A stretch of 64,000 nucleotides of DNA from Gremmenia infestans. Lineage: Eukaryota; Ascomycota; Leotiomycetes; Helotiales; Hamatocanthoscyphaceae. The translations under genes and the position numbers were made by a program. The notes beneath the pieces were generated by a model that did not search any database, was not told where the DNA came from, and worked only from the letters and a program-made list of their open reading frames with translations. Shown in pieces: positions 22,976 through 33,237 of the stretch. Numbering within the stretch: position 1 is the first letter of the stretch; each line of letters begins with the position of its first letter. The stretch is from positions 1,116,001 through 1,180,000 of the forward strand of contig JAFEVB010000012.1 of NCBI GenBank assembly GCA_032629725.1, given 5' to 3'.

Positions 22976-23910
22976 ATGATGTTTTCTAGACTAGCCTCTC
23001 AAGGCCGAACTGATCAAGATATTCACCCTAACAGCAGATATCCTCAAATAGAAGCGGATGACAAAACCAGAAGAAAGCTTAGGCTCGAATCATATTACCC
23101 CCCAGACATTGGGGAAGTACTCTACTCGCACTGCACTAAAACCCAACTTTCAAGACTTAATAAGGAAGAATTAGCCTTTATGAAAAGTCCTATTTCTAAC
23201 AACACTGAGCCAACTGCTTTAAGACAACTACTGTCGAAATGGTACATCATATTCGACAAGGTATTTTTCTTCAATAGCCTGCTTAAAGTTACCCGCAGTC
23301 TTAGAATCACAGCACCTGTCAAGAGTATGCAGCCATTTCAGTTTGCGGGCCGTTATGACATCTTCCGGAAGCTAATCACCATATTTATACATCCAAGGCG
23401 GGCGCTTTTCATAGAGCAGTTTCAACTGAGCTACGGGGAATACTATATATGTGTCTTGCTGCATGAGATGACGCATGCGTTTATCGAAAGGTTTGCCTGC
23501 AACTGCCAGAAATGTAGCGATATTGTAAATCCGTAACACTAGGGGGAATTGGTCAAGGCCATGGTCCATTATGGGCTAACGCAATGGTTGGCCTACAGAC
23601 GGCCTTGCAGAAAGAGGTCCAGTGGAAGGTTTTTTGTTCCATAGACCTCAGTGTAAAAGAAGAGATGCGCGCTGCCAAATGGCAACCGAGTCCTCCTCAG
23701 CTCTCGAGGTGGGAAATGCTAAGGGGGTTCGATTGGGATGTGTCGTATCAAGAGCTGCAGAAGCAGTTATTGGAAGGCGAGTGGTTGCTTGATCAAAAGC
23801 ATGGATTTTACCCAGACCCGAAAGATGATACTCCATTGCCTTTAGTACACAAGCGTTCTCGTACTATACTCAGACAAAGACCTCTTCTTCCTATCCGACG
23901 AAAGGACTAG
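22976..23910 (+). pseudogene. SprT-like zinc metallopeptidase-domain gene, frameshifted
   Basis: From ATG 22976 the frame encodes a SprT-like domain with the metal motif LLHEMTHAF (HExxH) and a Cys pair (CNCQKC), then hits TAA after DIVNP at about 23533. The next frame continues the same family sequence without a gap: VTLGGIGQGHGPLWANAMV, with the GHG histidine expected as third zinc ligand, and runs to a stop at 23908. A single-base frame change between 23518 and 23533 is enough; the 18 nt available are too few for an intron. SprT-like proteins of the Spartan type cleave DNA-protein crosslinks, but fungal stand-alone members are mostly uncharacterised. Recent pseudogene, sequencing error and programmed frameshift cannot be told apart here. 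Confidence 0.65.
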
Positions 23911-24453
23911 GATAAAGAAGACGAATGATCAAGCCAATAACAATTATGGTTTGATTCCTATCTAGGCTAGACTCGCAACAGATGTCGATACGCGGGTTCT
24001 GTAATAATGTTACCATAAACTTCTCTGGGTGCGGATTCTCAAAGTTTCCATTATAAATGATAGGAACGTAGCTTACTTGTTTCTAATTGAGAGAAAGGGC
24101 TCTATGTGATATGATCCAAACTACGAAAATATGTGTATATCAAAAGCGGCTGCCTGTTACTGTAGAAGTCACAAGGCTATGCAAGTTGACAGAACAGCTG
24201 CTTGATTGGTTCGAAGACCCGGTAACTGCATATGCATCGCTACGCATGTGGTTCGTAGAAAGCCTAATGGGAAGCCTAAGGCTATAAAATCTTACATGAT
24301 TTCATTGATAATCTGACCACAAATTTTCCCATGAAGACGTTCTGACCACGCCACATTTCTCTTCGTCGCATTTAAAGGCCATGATACAATTATGCTGCCT
24401 TGGCCCCAGCTCAAAGTTCGTCGAGTTTGAGCTTAGAAATCCATCCATTGAAC
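23911..24453. other. Intergenic gap
   Basis: About 540 bases between the SprT-like gene and the membrane-protein gene. A 66-codon open frame at 24087-24287 has no supporting features. Nothing else seen. Confidence 0.45.
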
Positions 24454-25476
24454 ATGAATTCATCAAGTAGCGATATGCCTGCTCTCGGGAATGCCACGAC
24501 TCCCCCGCTACAAAGTCTAACTCAACCAGAAATGGGGCCATTGAGTACAGGAGATAGAAGCGAGTCTTCCAGTAATGAAGATAGTACTGTTAATATGTCC
24601 ACTGCTCGTCTGAGCGAAGACGATATTACCGCACTCGATATTAAGCGGTTAAATCTGATTCGTGAGGTGGCTCAAATTGAATTAAGCATCGAACTAGCCA
24701 GGCTTGCACCTTCAACTACTTCTTCAACACAAACAGACAAACATGCGGATACTCCATTTACAGCTTCACTCAATAAGTTTGTAAGCCCATTAAGCCTTAC
24801 AATTCTGGCTCTTGTGACTTCGGGGATTTACTTTGCTCTTCAATATGAACTTTCTGCAAAGGCGAACAATCTAGCTCTAAGGGAATCCTGTCGCTCCCAC
24901 CCAGTAAGATTTCACCTACCAGGAAACAAACTTCAACAGCTAAGCCAATTATCAGAACGACACATATCTCCAAAGTCTGGCTATTTTCAAGATGCCACTC
25001 GAAAAGGAGATGTTGATATATATCGGAGAAGTCTAGCCACTTCAACAGTATTGATCAGCAGCTTGACAAATTCTTCCCTTGCCCAGCTCCCAACCAATAC
25101 AAGCGAAAAATTCAAGCAGTTGCTAGTGTCAGGAAAATATCAATTACGCCACGTATATAACTGGATGACTCATTTCAGTGCCGGATTGTATCCGGGCGAG
25201 TTCATCGTGAACTGCATATCGTACTTATTTCTCGCGGCAATAATCTGGAAGTTTATAGGAAAGATTTGGTTTCTCATATTACTATGCCTGCAAACAACTC
25301 TTTGGTTGCTCTTATCAATATTCTTCGAAATTCGAATAGAGCCTTCACCACGAGGGCGACACCTTTGGTTCAAGTGGAGGTCTCCGAAAGCTCTGTGGAA
25401 GAACCTCTTGCAATTCATCAAAAACAATGTACGCTCTGCCAGTATTGGTAGGGCTAGACATGGAATCCTAGGGTAG
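24454..25476 (+). CDS. Orphan membrane protein, unknown function
   Basis: An intronless frame of 340 residues from ATG 24454; the open frame extends 18 codons upstream but without ATG. The first 110 residues are Ser/Thr/Asp-rich and probably disordered and cytosolic. A first membrane span is near FVSPLSLTILALVTSGIYFA. A loop of about 120 residues follows, then two or three close spans (FIVNCISYLFLAAIIWKF and IWFLILLCLQTTLWLLLSIF), then a basic tail. No known family is recognised. Lack of introns and position in a degraded AT-rich stretch suggest an accessory or lineage-specific gene. Length and membrane pattern favour it being real. Confidence 0.55.
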   Translation: MNSSSSDMPALGNATTPPLQSLTQPEMGPLSTGDRSESSSNEDSTVNMSTARLSEDDITALDIKRLNLIREVAQIELSIELARLAPSTTSSTQTDKHADTPFTASLNKFVSPLSLTILALVTSGIYFALQYELSAKANNLALRESCRSHPVRFHLPGNKLQQLSQLSERHISPKSGYFQDATRKGDVDIYRRSLATSTVLISSLTNSSLAQLPTNTSEKFKQLLVSGKYQLRHVYNWMTHFSAGLYPGEFIVNCISYLFLAAIIWKFIGKIWFLILLCLQTTLWLLLSIFFEIRIEPSPRGRHLWFKWRSPKALWKNLLQFIKNNVRSASIGRARHGILG

Positions 25477-25685
25477 GGTGTATTTCAAGTATTAATACTC
25501 CACGGTATCTGGAATTGAGGCATTGAGCAACGAAGCAAGGGATGCCAATGCATACGGTTCAGGGCACTTTTTGAACCCCATTTATGTCTGTATATCTTAT
25601 TCTTACTTGAATCTATGTCTATACGATATCCACTAGCTTCGAGGAATTGCAAACGTCGATGTATTTAACCCGCCGCCAGCATCTA

Positions 25686-27980
25686 TTATGCCTTTGCGCT
25701 TTTGCTTGCCCTAAAACCCTCTGTCGTCTCCTTCCAAAAATCCCTGAAGAATCCAGCGGCCTCATAGATCGGTAGAATCGCACAGCTAAACAACGCAAAA
25801 AACACCCACACAAAGCTGATCCCGACCCATGTCTTAAAGAAGGTAAGCGAGAATATGTAATGTGACAAGAACATCGGCACTGGGACAATAATCAACATTA
25901 TGAGCGTGAGGACGCTAGAAGAGATATACGCGAAACGCAGTGCGCCTTTAAGCCGTGTTGGGTCTTCCATAATGGCGGCATCTTCGAGCTCTTCAAGGTC
26001 TTCGTGAACGACCGTGGGAAGCGTTGCGTGGGATGGCGCGGGCTCTGAGGGGACTTGCTTTTCTTCGCCTGAGCCGATTTCCGCACCAGACTCCTCATTG
26101 ACTGAGGGGGGTGCCGAGAGTTCAGATAGATTGATCGAGCGTGTGATCTCCCAATCGAAATTGTCAGGTTTGATGTAAGTAATCACCACAGTGAGGATCA
26201 ATCCCGTACAGACGCCTGCCATGTTGCCCGCAAGAGTCGGATAGCTTGATCCTGTGCTCGCGACAGTTAACTCACCAAATTGGCTCTGGGCCATGGTGAG
26301 CCACGCGATCAACCCTGCTGCAAGACCGCCAACGGCGCCGACCATGGCTCCCCACTTCGATTGTTGACGCCAAGTCACTGCAAATGCAGCAGGGAAGACG
26401 GCGCCGCCGATTAATAGTCCCATCACCAGGAAGAGCCATCCGAGATCGATGCCTATTGCATTCCATATGCATGCAAACCCGGCCATGATCAAACCGAACA
26501 CGCAGATCATGATATGCGAAACCCTGATTAGCTCCTGTGGCGTGGCGTGCGGCTTGATATATATCTTATATACGTCGAAAGTCAAAATCGAGGATACAGC
26601 AATTAGCTCGGATGATGATGAAGACGTGACGGCCATGAAAAGCGTAAGAAGCAGCGCGATAGCCCCCGGCTTTCCTAAAAGAGCTACAGCGGCAAAGGGC
26701 GCTGATAATCCGGATGAGATCTGAGATGCAGTCATATTATTAGGGTATGTTGGGTATGATGGATCATCGGTCAAAGCAACGGCTGCAAGTCCAAGAGTTG
26801 TAGCAAAGCCAAACGGGATGGCGAACCACTTTAAAAAGTTAGTAGAGACCTAAATAAATCACCAATTCTATCTCTTGCTTACCGCCATGCCTCCCATAAC
26901 ATACGCTCGCACTGCAGTTGTTGGACGGCTTGCAATAGCTCTTTGCCAATAGCCTTGGTCGAGGAATACAGTTCCCATTCCCGAACATAGTTGTATTACT
27001 CCAAAGATGAGCCCATAGTTAGACTTCAAGGTCAGATAAGAGCCGTCCTGATTGCCCTTGACTGGTCGTGCGATGGACGCTTTCTTTAATAGATCAAACA
27101 TTGCAGAGGGTGATCCAATAAGAGCATTCGAGGTATACACCGAAAACATGAAGTAAAGAATAATGATCATGACAATAAAAGTGTGTGTATAATCACCTAG
27201 TATAGAGTGTTAATATATAGCTATGAGTGGATAAAGTACACTTACATAGGAAGGTTGCTCTCAATCCACCGAGAACAACATATACACAAACACCTAGTGG
27301 AATGAGAAACACTGCAGCATACACGTTCATGCCTGTAAGAGCCGTCACAACAGCGCTCCCACCAAGTAGAAGCTGGCTAGCAACTAGGACGTTCGTAAGA
27401 AGCGCAAAGAATATAAAAACAATGTGCGTCGCGGTACCGTAGCGTTTCTGGATGATTTCGAGGAATGTATGGCATCTCGGAGCATTTTGCTTCACTTTGC
27501 AAGCTAGCACTGCAAACATGAATATCTGGACAGTGGCTCCTGCAGCATCTATACCTAGTCAACAGATTATACGTCTTTATTGAGAAATTCTACTGACACC
27601 AGAACGGCCCAGAGATACCATACTCATAAGCCACAGTACTACTTTGCAGTAGTGTCGCGGCCCATGTCCATGCTGAAACTATGCCAGCAGCTATCAACCC
27701 TGATTTGATGGACCGGCTTGCAGTGTTGAATTCCTCGCTGGCCTGAGTAGAATACTTTGTGTATTTGTTCTGAATTTCGATTAGATTCTGTCGGCTACCA
27801 TGAGATGGTGGCTTACCTGAATATATGACAGACCAGCCATGACAACAGCAAAGAAGAACTATCCGAGATTAGTCTAAATTCTATAATATTCAAATGTTGA
27901 TTCCCACATACCCCGATGCCAACAACAACGCCATAACCAGCGCCGACTGGCAGAATTGGCAGGGCGTGCCCGGAAGACAT
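25686..27980 (-). CDS. DUR3: Urea active transporter, Dur3-type (sodium:solute symporter family)
   Basis: High-affinity proton-coupled urea (and in yeast polyamine) uptake at the plasma membrane. Six exons on the minus strand: 27912-27980, 27817-27858, 27598-27769, 27246-27548, 26883-27196 and 25686-26828; 680 residues. Splicing recovers Dur3 landmarks: QNKYTKYSTQASEEFNTASR, GISGPFWYAAGATVQIF across intron 3, ATFLCDYTHTF across intron 4, and SNYGLIFGVIQLCSGMGTVF. About 14-15 hydrophobic spans and an acidic cytosolic loop before the last spans are seen. It is divergent from the amidohydrolase gene; the shared promoter is rich in GATA motifs, fitting nitrogen catabolite control by an AreA-type factor (inference). 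Confidence 0.95.
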
Positions 27981-28263
27981 TATTATCGAAGCTTCAAAGC
28001 TTATAGGTAGTGTTCAAGAGGAGGTAATTTTCATAAACAGACCCGTCTGCCAGGATTTATGTACGGATGTCTCGTCGTCTGCTGTGGAATATTTTGCTTG
28101 CTATTCGCCATCAAATCGCGAATTCATAGCGGCTCAGACGTGAGCTCTTAAGTAGAGGGGTGCAAGGTAACTTGCCCGGCGCTAATAAGCTGCATACCTT
28201 TATCATGACGATACGAGGCATCTCTATTGTTTTGAACTGTGCCTTATGAACGTTCATCCACAG

Positions 28264-28565
28264 CGATCGAACATGATAGACAGATAAGGAATCGGGTTCC
28301 CTTTCCTCTTAGAGATAGGATATGCGCAAGAATTGATGTTATCGCAAGGAGTAGGTATAGAATGGTGGTTAGTGATCTTGTAAGCAATGCAGGTACTTGG
28401 TGTACCCTGCGGTCCTCTATCGATCGAACATGATAAACAGATAAGAAACCGGAGATGGAGATATCTTACGCAAGAATAAATATCATAGCCGTGTTATTTC
28501 CAAGGAGTCAGCGTAAAGTGGAGAGTGGGATTAGCTGGCAACATCGCGAACAACGCAGGTACTGG
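28264..28565. repeat. Diverged tandem duplication (about 140 bp, two copies) carrying GATA sites
   Basis: Copy 1 is about 28264-28400 and copy 2 about 28421-28565. Both begin CGATCGAACATGATA followed by ACAGATAAG, share a CGCAAGAAT word in the middle and an AAGGAGT word, and end GCAGGTAC then TGG. Copies differ by many substitutions and small indels. Each start repeats the paired GATA sites, so the duplication multiplied putative regulator sites. Confidence 0.6.
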
Positions 28566-28768
28566 ACGTCTGAGGATGGGGTGCGGATCTTTGCTCATCA
28601 CGTACTAGTGAGATGCTTCTCAAAACACCATGGACCCCAAGCTACTCCGCAATCACCTCTTAATAAGATTTTTGAAGATCCCGCGTTGTGGCAAAGTCCA
28701 CTCTTGACGATAAGGAGCTACTCTAGGTCTTCTCGGATACTATGAATCCTTTTGCGACGAGCAACATC

Positions 28769-28775
28769 TATAAAA
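28769..28775 (+). promoter_or_regulatory. Likely TATA box of the amidohydrolase gene
   Basis: TATAAAA 128 bases upstream of the ATG at 28897. Position and sequence fit a core promoter; no transcript start is known. Confidence 0.5.
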
Positions 28776-28896
28776 ACAATAGCAAATGATGTTTTTAAAC
28801 GGAATTTGGTAGCCTTTCACATGTTACCACCATAACTTCATCTTCTAAAGTCGTTTTTTAACTCAACTCCTGATAACCACCACAACAACCTTCAGA

Positions 28897-30503
28897 ATGA
28901 TAGCTTTCAGACGTGCCACGCAATCTATCACTAGGCGAGCCTACTCATCCTGTGCTCCCAGTGCCACCAGGTTCAGCATCAATGGAGACAGATTATGGGT
29001 AAAACTCTTTCAGTTGGGATAAGAAGTTTCAGCTCATTGAACAACACAGAATGACATTCATGAAACGGCAAAATGGAGTGCCCAGTCCCCAGGAGGTGTT
29101 ACTCGTCTCTGTGCAGATGAAAATGACAAGAAAGTGCGAGACTGGTTTCGAGAACAGGTTCTTGCTCTGGGAGCAAGCTATAAGGTGCGTTACAGATGAA
29201 AATACCGCAGCAAGCAGCTATGGGCCAAGGCTAAACGGTGCGCAGGTAAATGCCACGGGAACTCAATTCGCTCATTTCGAAGGAGAGGATAACTCCATCC
29301 CGCCAATTGCGATGGGAAGTCACTTGGATACTGTAGCAACTGGAGGAAGGTTTGACGGACCGCTTGGGGTAAATCTTATGGAAAATACTGCTCATACTCC
29401 AGACTACTAACTAGCATTAGGTTATCGGCGGTCTCGAAGTCTTGCGAAGCATGAAAGAACAAAACGTCAAAACAAACGCTCCACTGGTCCTTATAAATTG
29501 GACAAACGAAGAAGGTGCTCGTTTTTTCCCTCTACTCGGCTCGTCTGCTGTGTACGCAGGACAATCTAGTGTCGAACAAGCACACGCATCAATTTCAACT
29601 GATAACTCTGCTCTCACCCTGGGTAGCGAACTAGCAAAAATTGGATACGTCGGCGATGGACCTAATTATTTTGACGAGTATCCTATTTCTGCTCACTTTG
29701 AGATCCACGTGGAGCAGCATATCGATCTTGAAAAAGCAAATAAGCCCGTAGGCTGGGTGGAAGGATGGCAAGGTAAGGAACCCGGAAGCTCGTGCTTGCC
29801 TTGACTGACACTTCAAAGGTATGACTTGGTACAATGTTGTCTTTCATGGCGACGATGGTCACGCCAATACCAAGCCGATGTGGGGTCGTAGAGATACCCT
29901 CGCTGCGTCCGCAAAGTTGATTACAGAGCTCGAAAACCTTGCCTATGAGAAACATGGGTATACAACCACGACTGGAATCCATAGCCATCCTTTCGGAAGT
30001 TGCAACATTCAATCGAAAACGAAAGTTATTTTCTGTTTGATGCATAAAGAAACAGAAGGCCTAGAAGATATGGGGGAAGAGATTGTCAAAAGAATCAAGA
30101 GCATTGCAGAAATGCGAGGCTTGGAGTATGATCTTAAACGGGACATACATCTGCTTCCAGCAAACTTTTGGCCCGAAGCGGTCGACTGGTAAGTGTTCCA
30201 GCTATAGCTGTTTCCCGAACGAAACTTCACTTCTGCTTTAATTGAACGTTCCTACTAACTTATATCAGTGTAAAACGCGCTTGTGGGGACAAGGGGATAG
30301 GATCAAGGACTGGCACTGGGCATGATAGCACAATGACAACTTTAAAGGTGCCTACAGCAATGGTATTTGTGAGAGCGAAGGATGGTATCTCGCATTCCGC
30401 AAAAGAATGGAGCAGCAAAGAAGACTGTGCCGAGGGCGCACTCACGCTGGGTAAAGCAGTTTTGAATTTTGACGAATTGCTAAAGCAAAGAAGTGCATCA
30501 TGA
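28897..30503 (+). CDS. M20 family N-carbamoyl-amino-acid hydrolase / beta-ureidopropionase-like amidohydrolase
   Basis: Hydrolyses N-carbamoyl amino acids (ureido compounds) to amino acid, ammonia and CO2. Six exons: 28897-28998, 29050-29184, 29246-29368, 29421-29772, 29819-30188 and 30269-30503; 438 residues. The binuclear metal ligands of the family are all present: His in GSHLDT, Asp in GRFDGPLG, Glu in NEEGARF, His in EIHVEQH and His in TGTGHDST. The dimerisation-domain motif GMTWYNVVFHGDDGHANTKP is intact. The first 20 residues (MIAFRRATQSITRRAY) are basic and hydroxylated, suggesting mitochondrial import. Closest known roles are yeast-type Pyd3 beta-alanine synthase and bacterial carbamoylases or allantoate amidohydrolases; the substrate cannot be fixed from sequence. 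Pairing with DUR3 supports ureide nitrogen recovery. Confidence 0.92.
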
Positions 30504-31539
30504 GCTGGATGATCAAATGGGCTGCAATCAATATCCGCAAGGATAGAAATACAAGTGGGGGCCAATTTTCTGTGCAAAGAGGACTTCATCTTCTGTTGAA
30601 TTATAAGTTCGGATTAGAAGCAAATAGTCCATGAGGGTTATTTCCGCTAAATGAAAGATCTGTAGTTGTTGTACTTGGCTGAAACCGCTAGGTTCAGGAT
30701 TTCAAGAATACCTAGCACAAAAAAAAATGACTAAATATCCGTGCCTTCAGCGTAACAAGTGCTTGATTCGATATAGCACGTGATGTGACCAGACTAGAGG
30801 AGAGAGCCAATCGGCAGGACGTCGGAGGAACTATAAATATATTTCCCAGATATTAAATGACTTAACTCCAGGCCAAAAACAACTCCTAGTTAAGACTCTT
30901 CTATTGTCTGAAATCTAGGCTCCTAAAATTCGGATCGCCCAGGAAATCAAACGTACCCGAGCGATACCCGGCAATCTTGTACCCGGGTCCAAGAAGGTTG
31001 AATCTGCCTTCTCATGAAGTTAGTGCTCGACTTCGAGAATATGATCAGATGTCTTCTTCCTTACCGACTCGTTGGCCTTGTAGTCAATGAAAGCATTGAC
31101 GGCCCGAGAAATATGCCAGAGGTTAGGTTTCATCCCGAGAGCGATATTCTCAAAATGTTCACACAACAAGAGTTGGTAGCGACTTGAAACAAACAATCTT
31201 GTTTCTGATGACGAACCCGAGGCATTCTTCACCACGAATGGATATTCTCCGTGACAGCACCAGGAAGATGCCATGTTTCAAGATGGCTTGCAAAATGTTA
31301 AGGGATCATTCACATAATCTTGCCTTACAACAGTGCACTGCGGTCGAATGAAGTGTTCAACTGCCGCTGCGACGTGCGAGAAATTGGCAATTAGTCTGAG
31401 GAGAACTTCTGGATTTTGATGGCTTGGTACTGATATCGATGGAAAACTGCATTGAGGGATCGAGATAACGTCTATGTCATGGACTTGAAGTATCACTTAA
31501 CCCTGTCGAACAAAGTTACACTTGCTGCTCTCTCTTGCC
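30504..31539. other. Intergenic region, mostly featureless
   Basis: Convergent gap between the amidohydrolase and the oxidoreductase. It contains an A run near 30720 and the doubtful minus-strand remnant listed separately. Confidence 0.45.
31020..31496 (-). pseudogene. Possible ORF remnant with one internal stop
   Basis: On the minus strand two open stretches (31496-31278 and 31274-31020) are in the same frame and separated by a single TGA at about 31280-31278. The combined 150-odd codons are protein-like (LIANFSHVAAAVEHFIRPQC; FENIALGMKPNLWHISRAVN) but lack an ATG at the start and match no family I know. It could be a decayed gene fragment or chance. Confidence 0.25.
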
Positions 31540-32653
31540 TCAAGCCTTGCCACCGGGACGTACAACGGCTTGTAACACAGCGCTCCCATCCTGATAACTA
31601 TCCAGTGCCTCATTAACTTTCTCCGCATCCAGTCCCTCAATGACCCTATATTTCGGAAGTCTCACCGTTCCGTCCCCTACAACCTTCCCCAACCACTTCC
31701 AAAAGGCAGCTGATTCTTCCTTGTCCCAATTGTTCACAGCTCCCATCACGAATTTCACAACCGCCTTTGCCTTCCCCTCCTTCTCGAGTATATCCGCAAC
31801 AGTAGTTGCTTGATGCAGAGTAGCGACCCAGCTTTTCTTGTCCTTCGGAACGAGGGCAACGGCAAGCTCATACGTCCAACTAACACAATCAAGCACTTTT
31901 ATTACGCCTTCTGCTCCGAGAATACCCCTCACTCGTTCCACGATCTCTTCTTGAGACAGATACCGATCGATGACATGCGAGGCACCTAGCTCCTCGAGTT
32001 CTTTCGCGTTGGAAATGGAAGCAATGCCAACAATAGTCGCAATCCCCACACTCTTCGCAAACTGCAGCGCTAGGCGTCCACAGTTGCTTCCGGCGCCAAT
32101 AACAACCAGCGTCTCTTCGCTGTAGTCAAAGCTCACAGCTTCCTGGGACCAAGGAGGAGGAAGGGCAAGATGATTGGGGTGGAACAGTGCCGCGAAGGTA
32201 GTCACTGCATTAATCGGTAGCGTGGCCGCTCCCTCGTCTCTGATACCCTCTGGGACAGGAGCAGAATTCGAGACAGTGAGGAGTGCGTGTTCCTGTAAGC
32301 CGGAGTAGTTCGGGACTGGAGACAGAGGGTTTCCGGGACCGTAGATGTGTGTCCCGAGACTGTATGCGGGGTTGGTTGACTGTACTGTGCCGGCGATGTT
32401 GGAACCTAAGACGTAGGGGAGGTGGTCTGCGAAGAAGAGACCCATGTCGCGGCCATATGTATCGTGGGGGAGGACTGAGCTTTTTGTTAGAAATTGGCTG
32501 GAGCTCGTGGATGGGAGAATACTGACGGTGAGTTGCAGTTACTTTTATGAGGACCTCGTCTTCGCCTGGTGTTGGGATTTCACGAATACCTGCCGTTACT
32601 GGCTTGCCTAATTCGGTAACGAAGAGGGCGTTTTGAGTCTTTGGAGAAGTCAT
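31540..32653 (-). CDS. Medium-chain dehydrogenase/reductase, zinc-independent (quinone oxidoreductase/CipB-like)
   Basis: Exons 32527-32653 and 31540-32474 on the minus strand; 353 residues. The intron (GTCAGT..CAG, 52 nt) restores THLLPHDTYGRDMG, the usual start of the GroES-like catalytic domain. The NAD(P)-binding Rossmann motif is VVIGAGSNCGRLALQFAK at about residue 170. The cysteine cluster for structural zinc is missing, so this belongs with NADPH-dependent quinone/enoyl reductases. It ends PGGKA. Substrate unknown. A TATATATAA on the minus strand at 32791-32799 lies about 140 bases upstream. Confidence 0.88.
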
Positions 32654-33237
32654 GTCTGGTGAACCTGAAATCTATATGCAGGTTGTGAGGTCGAAAAGAA
32701 TAGCGTTTTGAACTTGGTTGCAAAGGAACTCTGCCGACTTCTGAAAGTAGATTGGAGTGCTTGATATCATAGAAGACATTTCGAAGCACACGGTGCTGTT
32801 TTATATATACTTTTTTTCTGATACTAATCAGACAAGACGTTTAAATACGTATGTCGGCAATCCTTGCATGATGATCATAAGCCATCAGGGACCCTCATAG
32901 CGCGACTTCTGCTTTACAAGATCTGAGATGGCTCCAAAAGATTGATAATATATGATCTGTAAGCGTAAAGTAATCATCTTGATACCTTGCGTGCATTTGA
33001 AAACAGCTCTTAGCCGACAAGAATCCCAGGTATGAGATTAGTGTATAAATTGGGAAGGGATCGGGGTAGTGTTGAGTAATCCCAATTGACTGCAAGATTG
33101 GTAATATCGTTCCACCACAGCTTGAGAACTCTCGATGGAACACGACAGTGATCGATCTTGCCTTATCACGCATTAGCTATAGATGGCAGGAGGTATTAGA
33201 CAAGAACAGTTGGATTTATAAGAAGCTCTCGTTAGTC
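32654..33237. other. Promoter region of the oxidoreductase gene
   Basis: About 580 bases. Holds the TATA-like element at 32791-32799 (minus strand) and otherwise nothing recognisable. Confidence 0.45.

Larger units (their letters stand above)
27981..28896. promoter_or_regulatory. Bidirectional GATA-rich promoter between DUR3 and the amidohydrolase
   Basis: Eleven HGATAR sites on the two strands within 916 bp. On the plus strand: 28274, 28282, 28313, 28431, 28439, 28708 and 28871. On the minus strand (read as YTATCD): 27983, 28200, 28339 and 28417. With equal base frequencies about 2.7 would be expected. Closely paired sites such as TGATAAACAGATAA (28431-28444) match the arrangement bound by AreA/Nit2 nitrogen activators. 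Regulation is inferred from the motif, not shown. Confidence 0.55.

Noticed and set aside
28239..28745. Two small plus-strand ORFs in the DUR3/amidohydrolase promoter
   Set aside because: They arise from the diverged tandem repeat and have no protein-like pattern; the region is better explained as a promoter.
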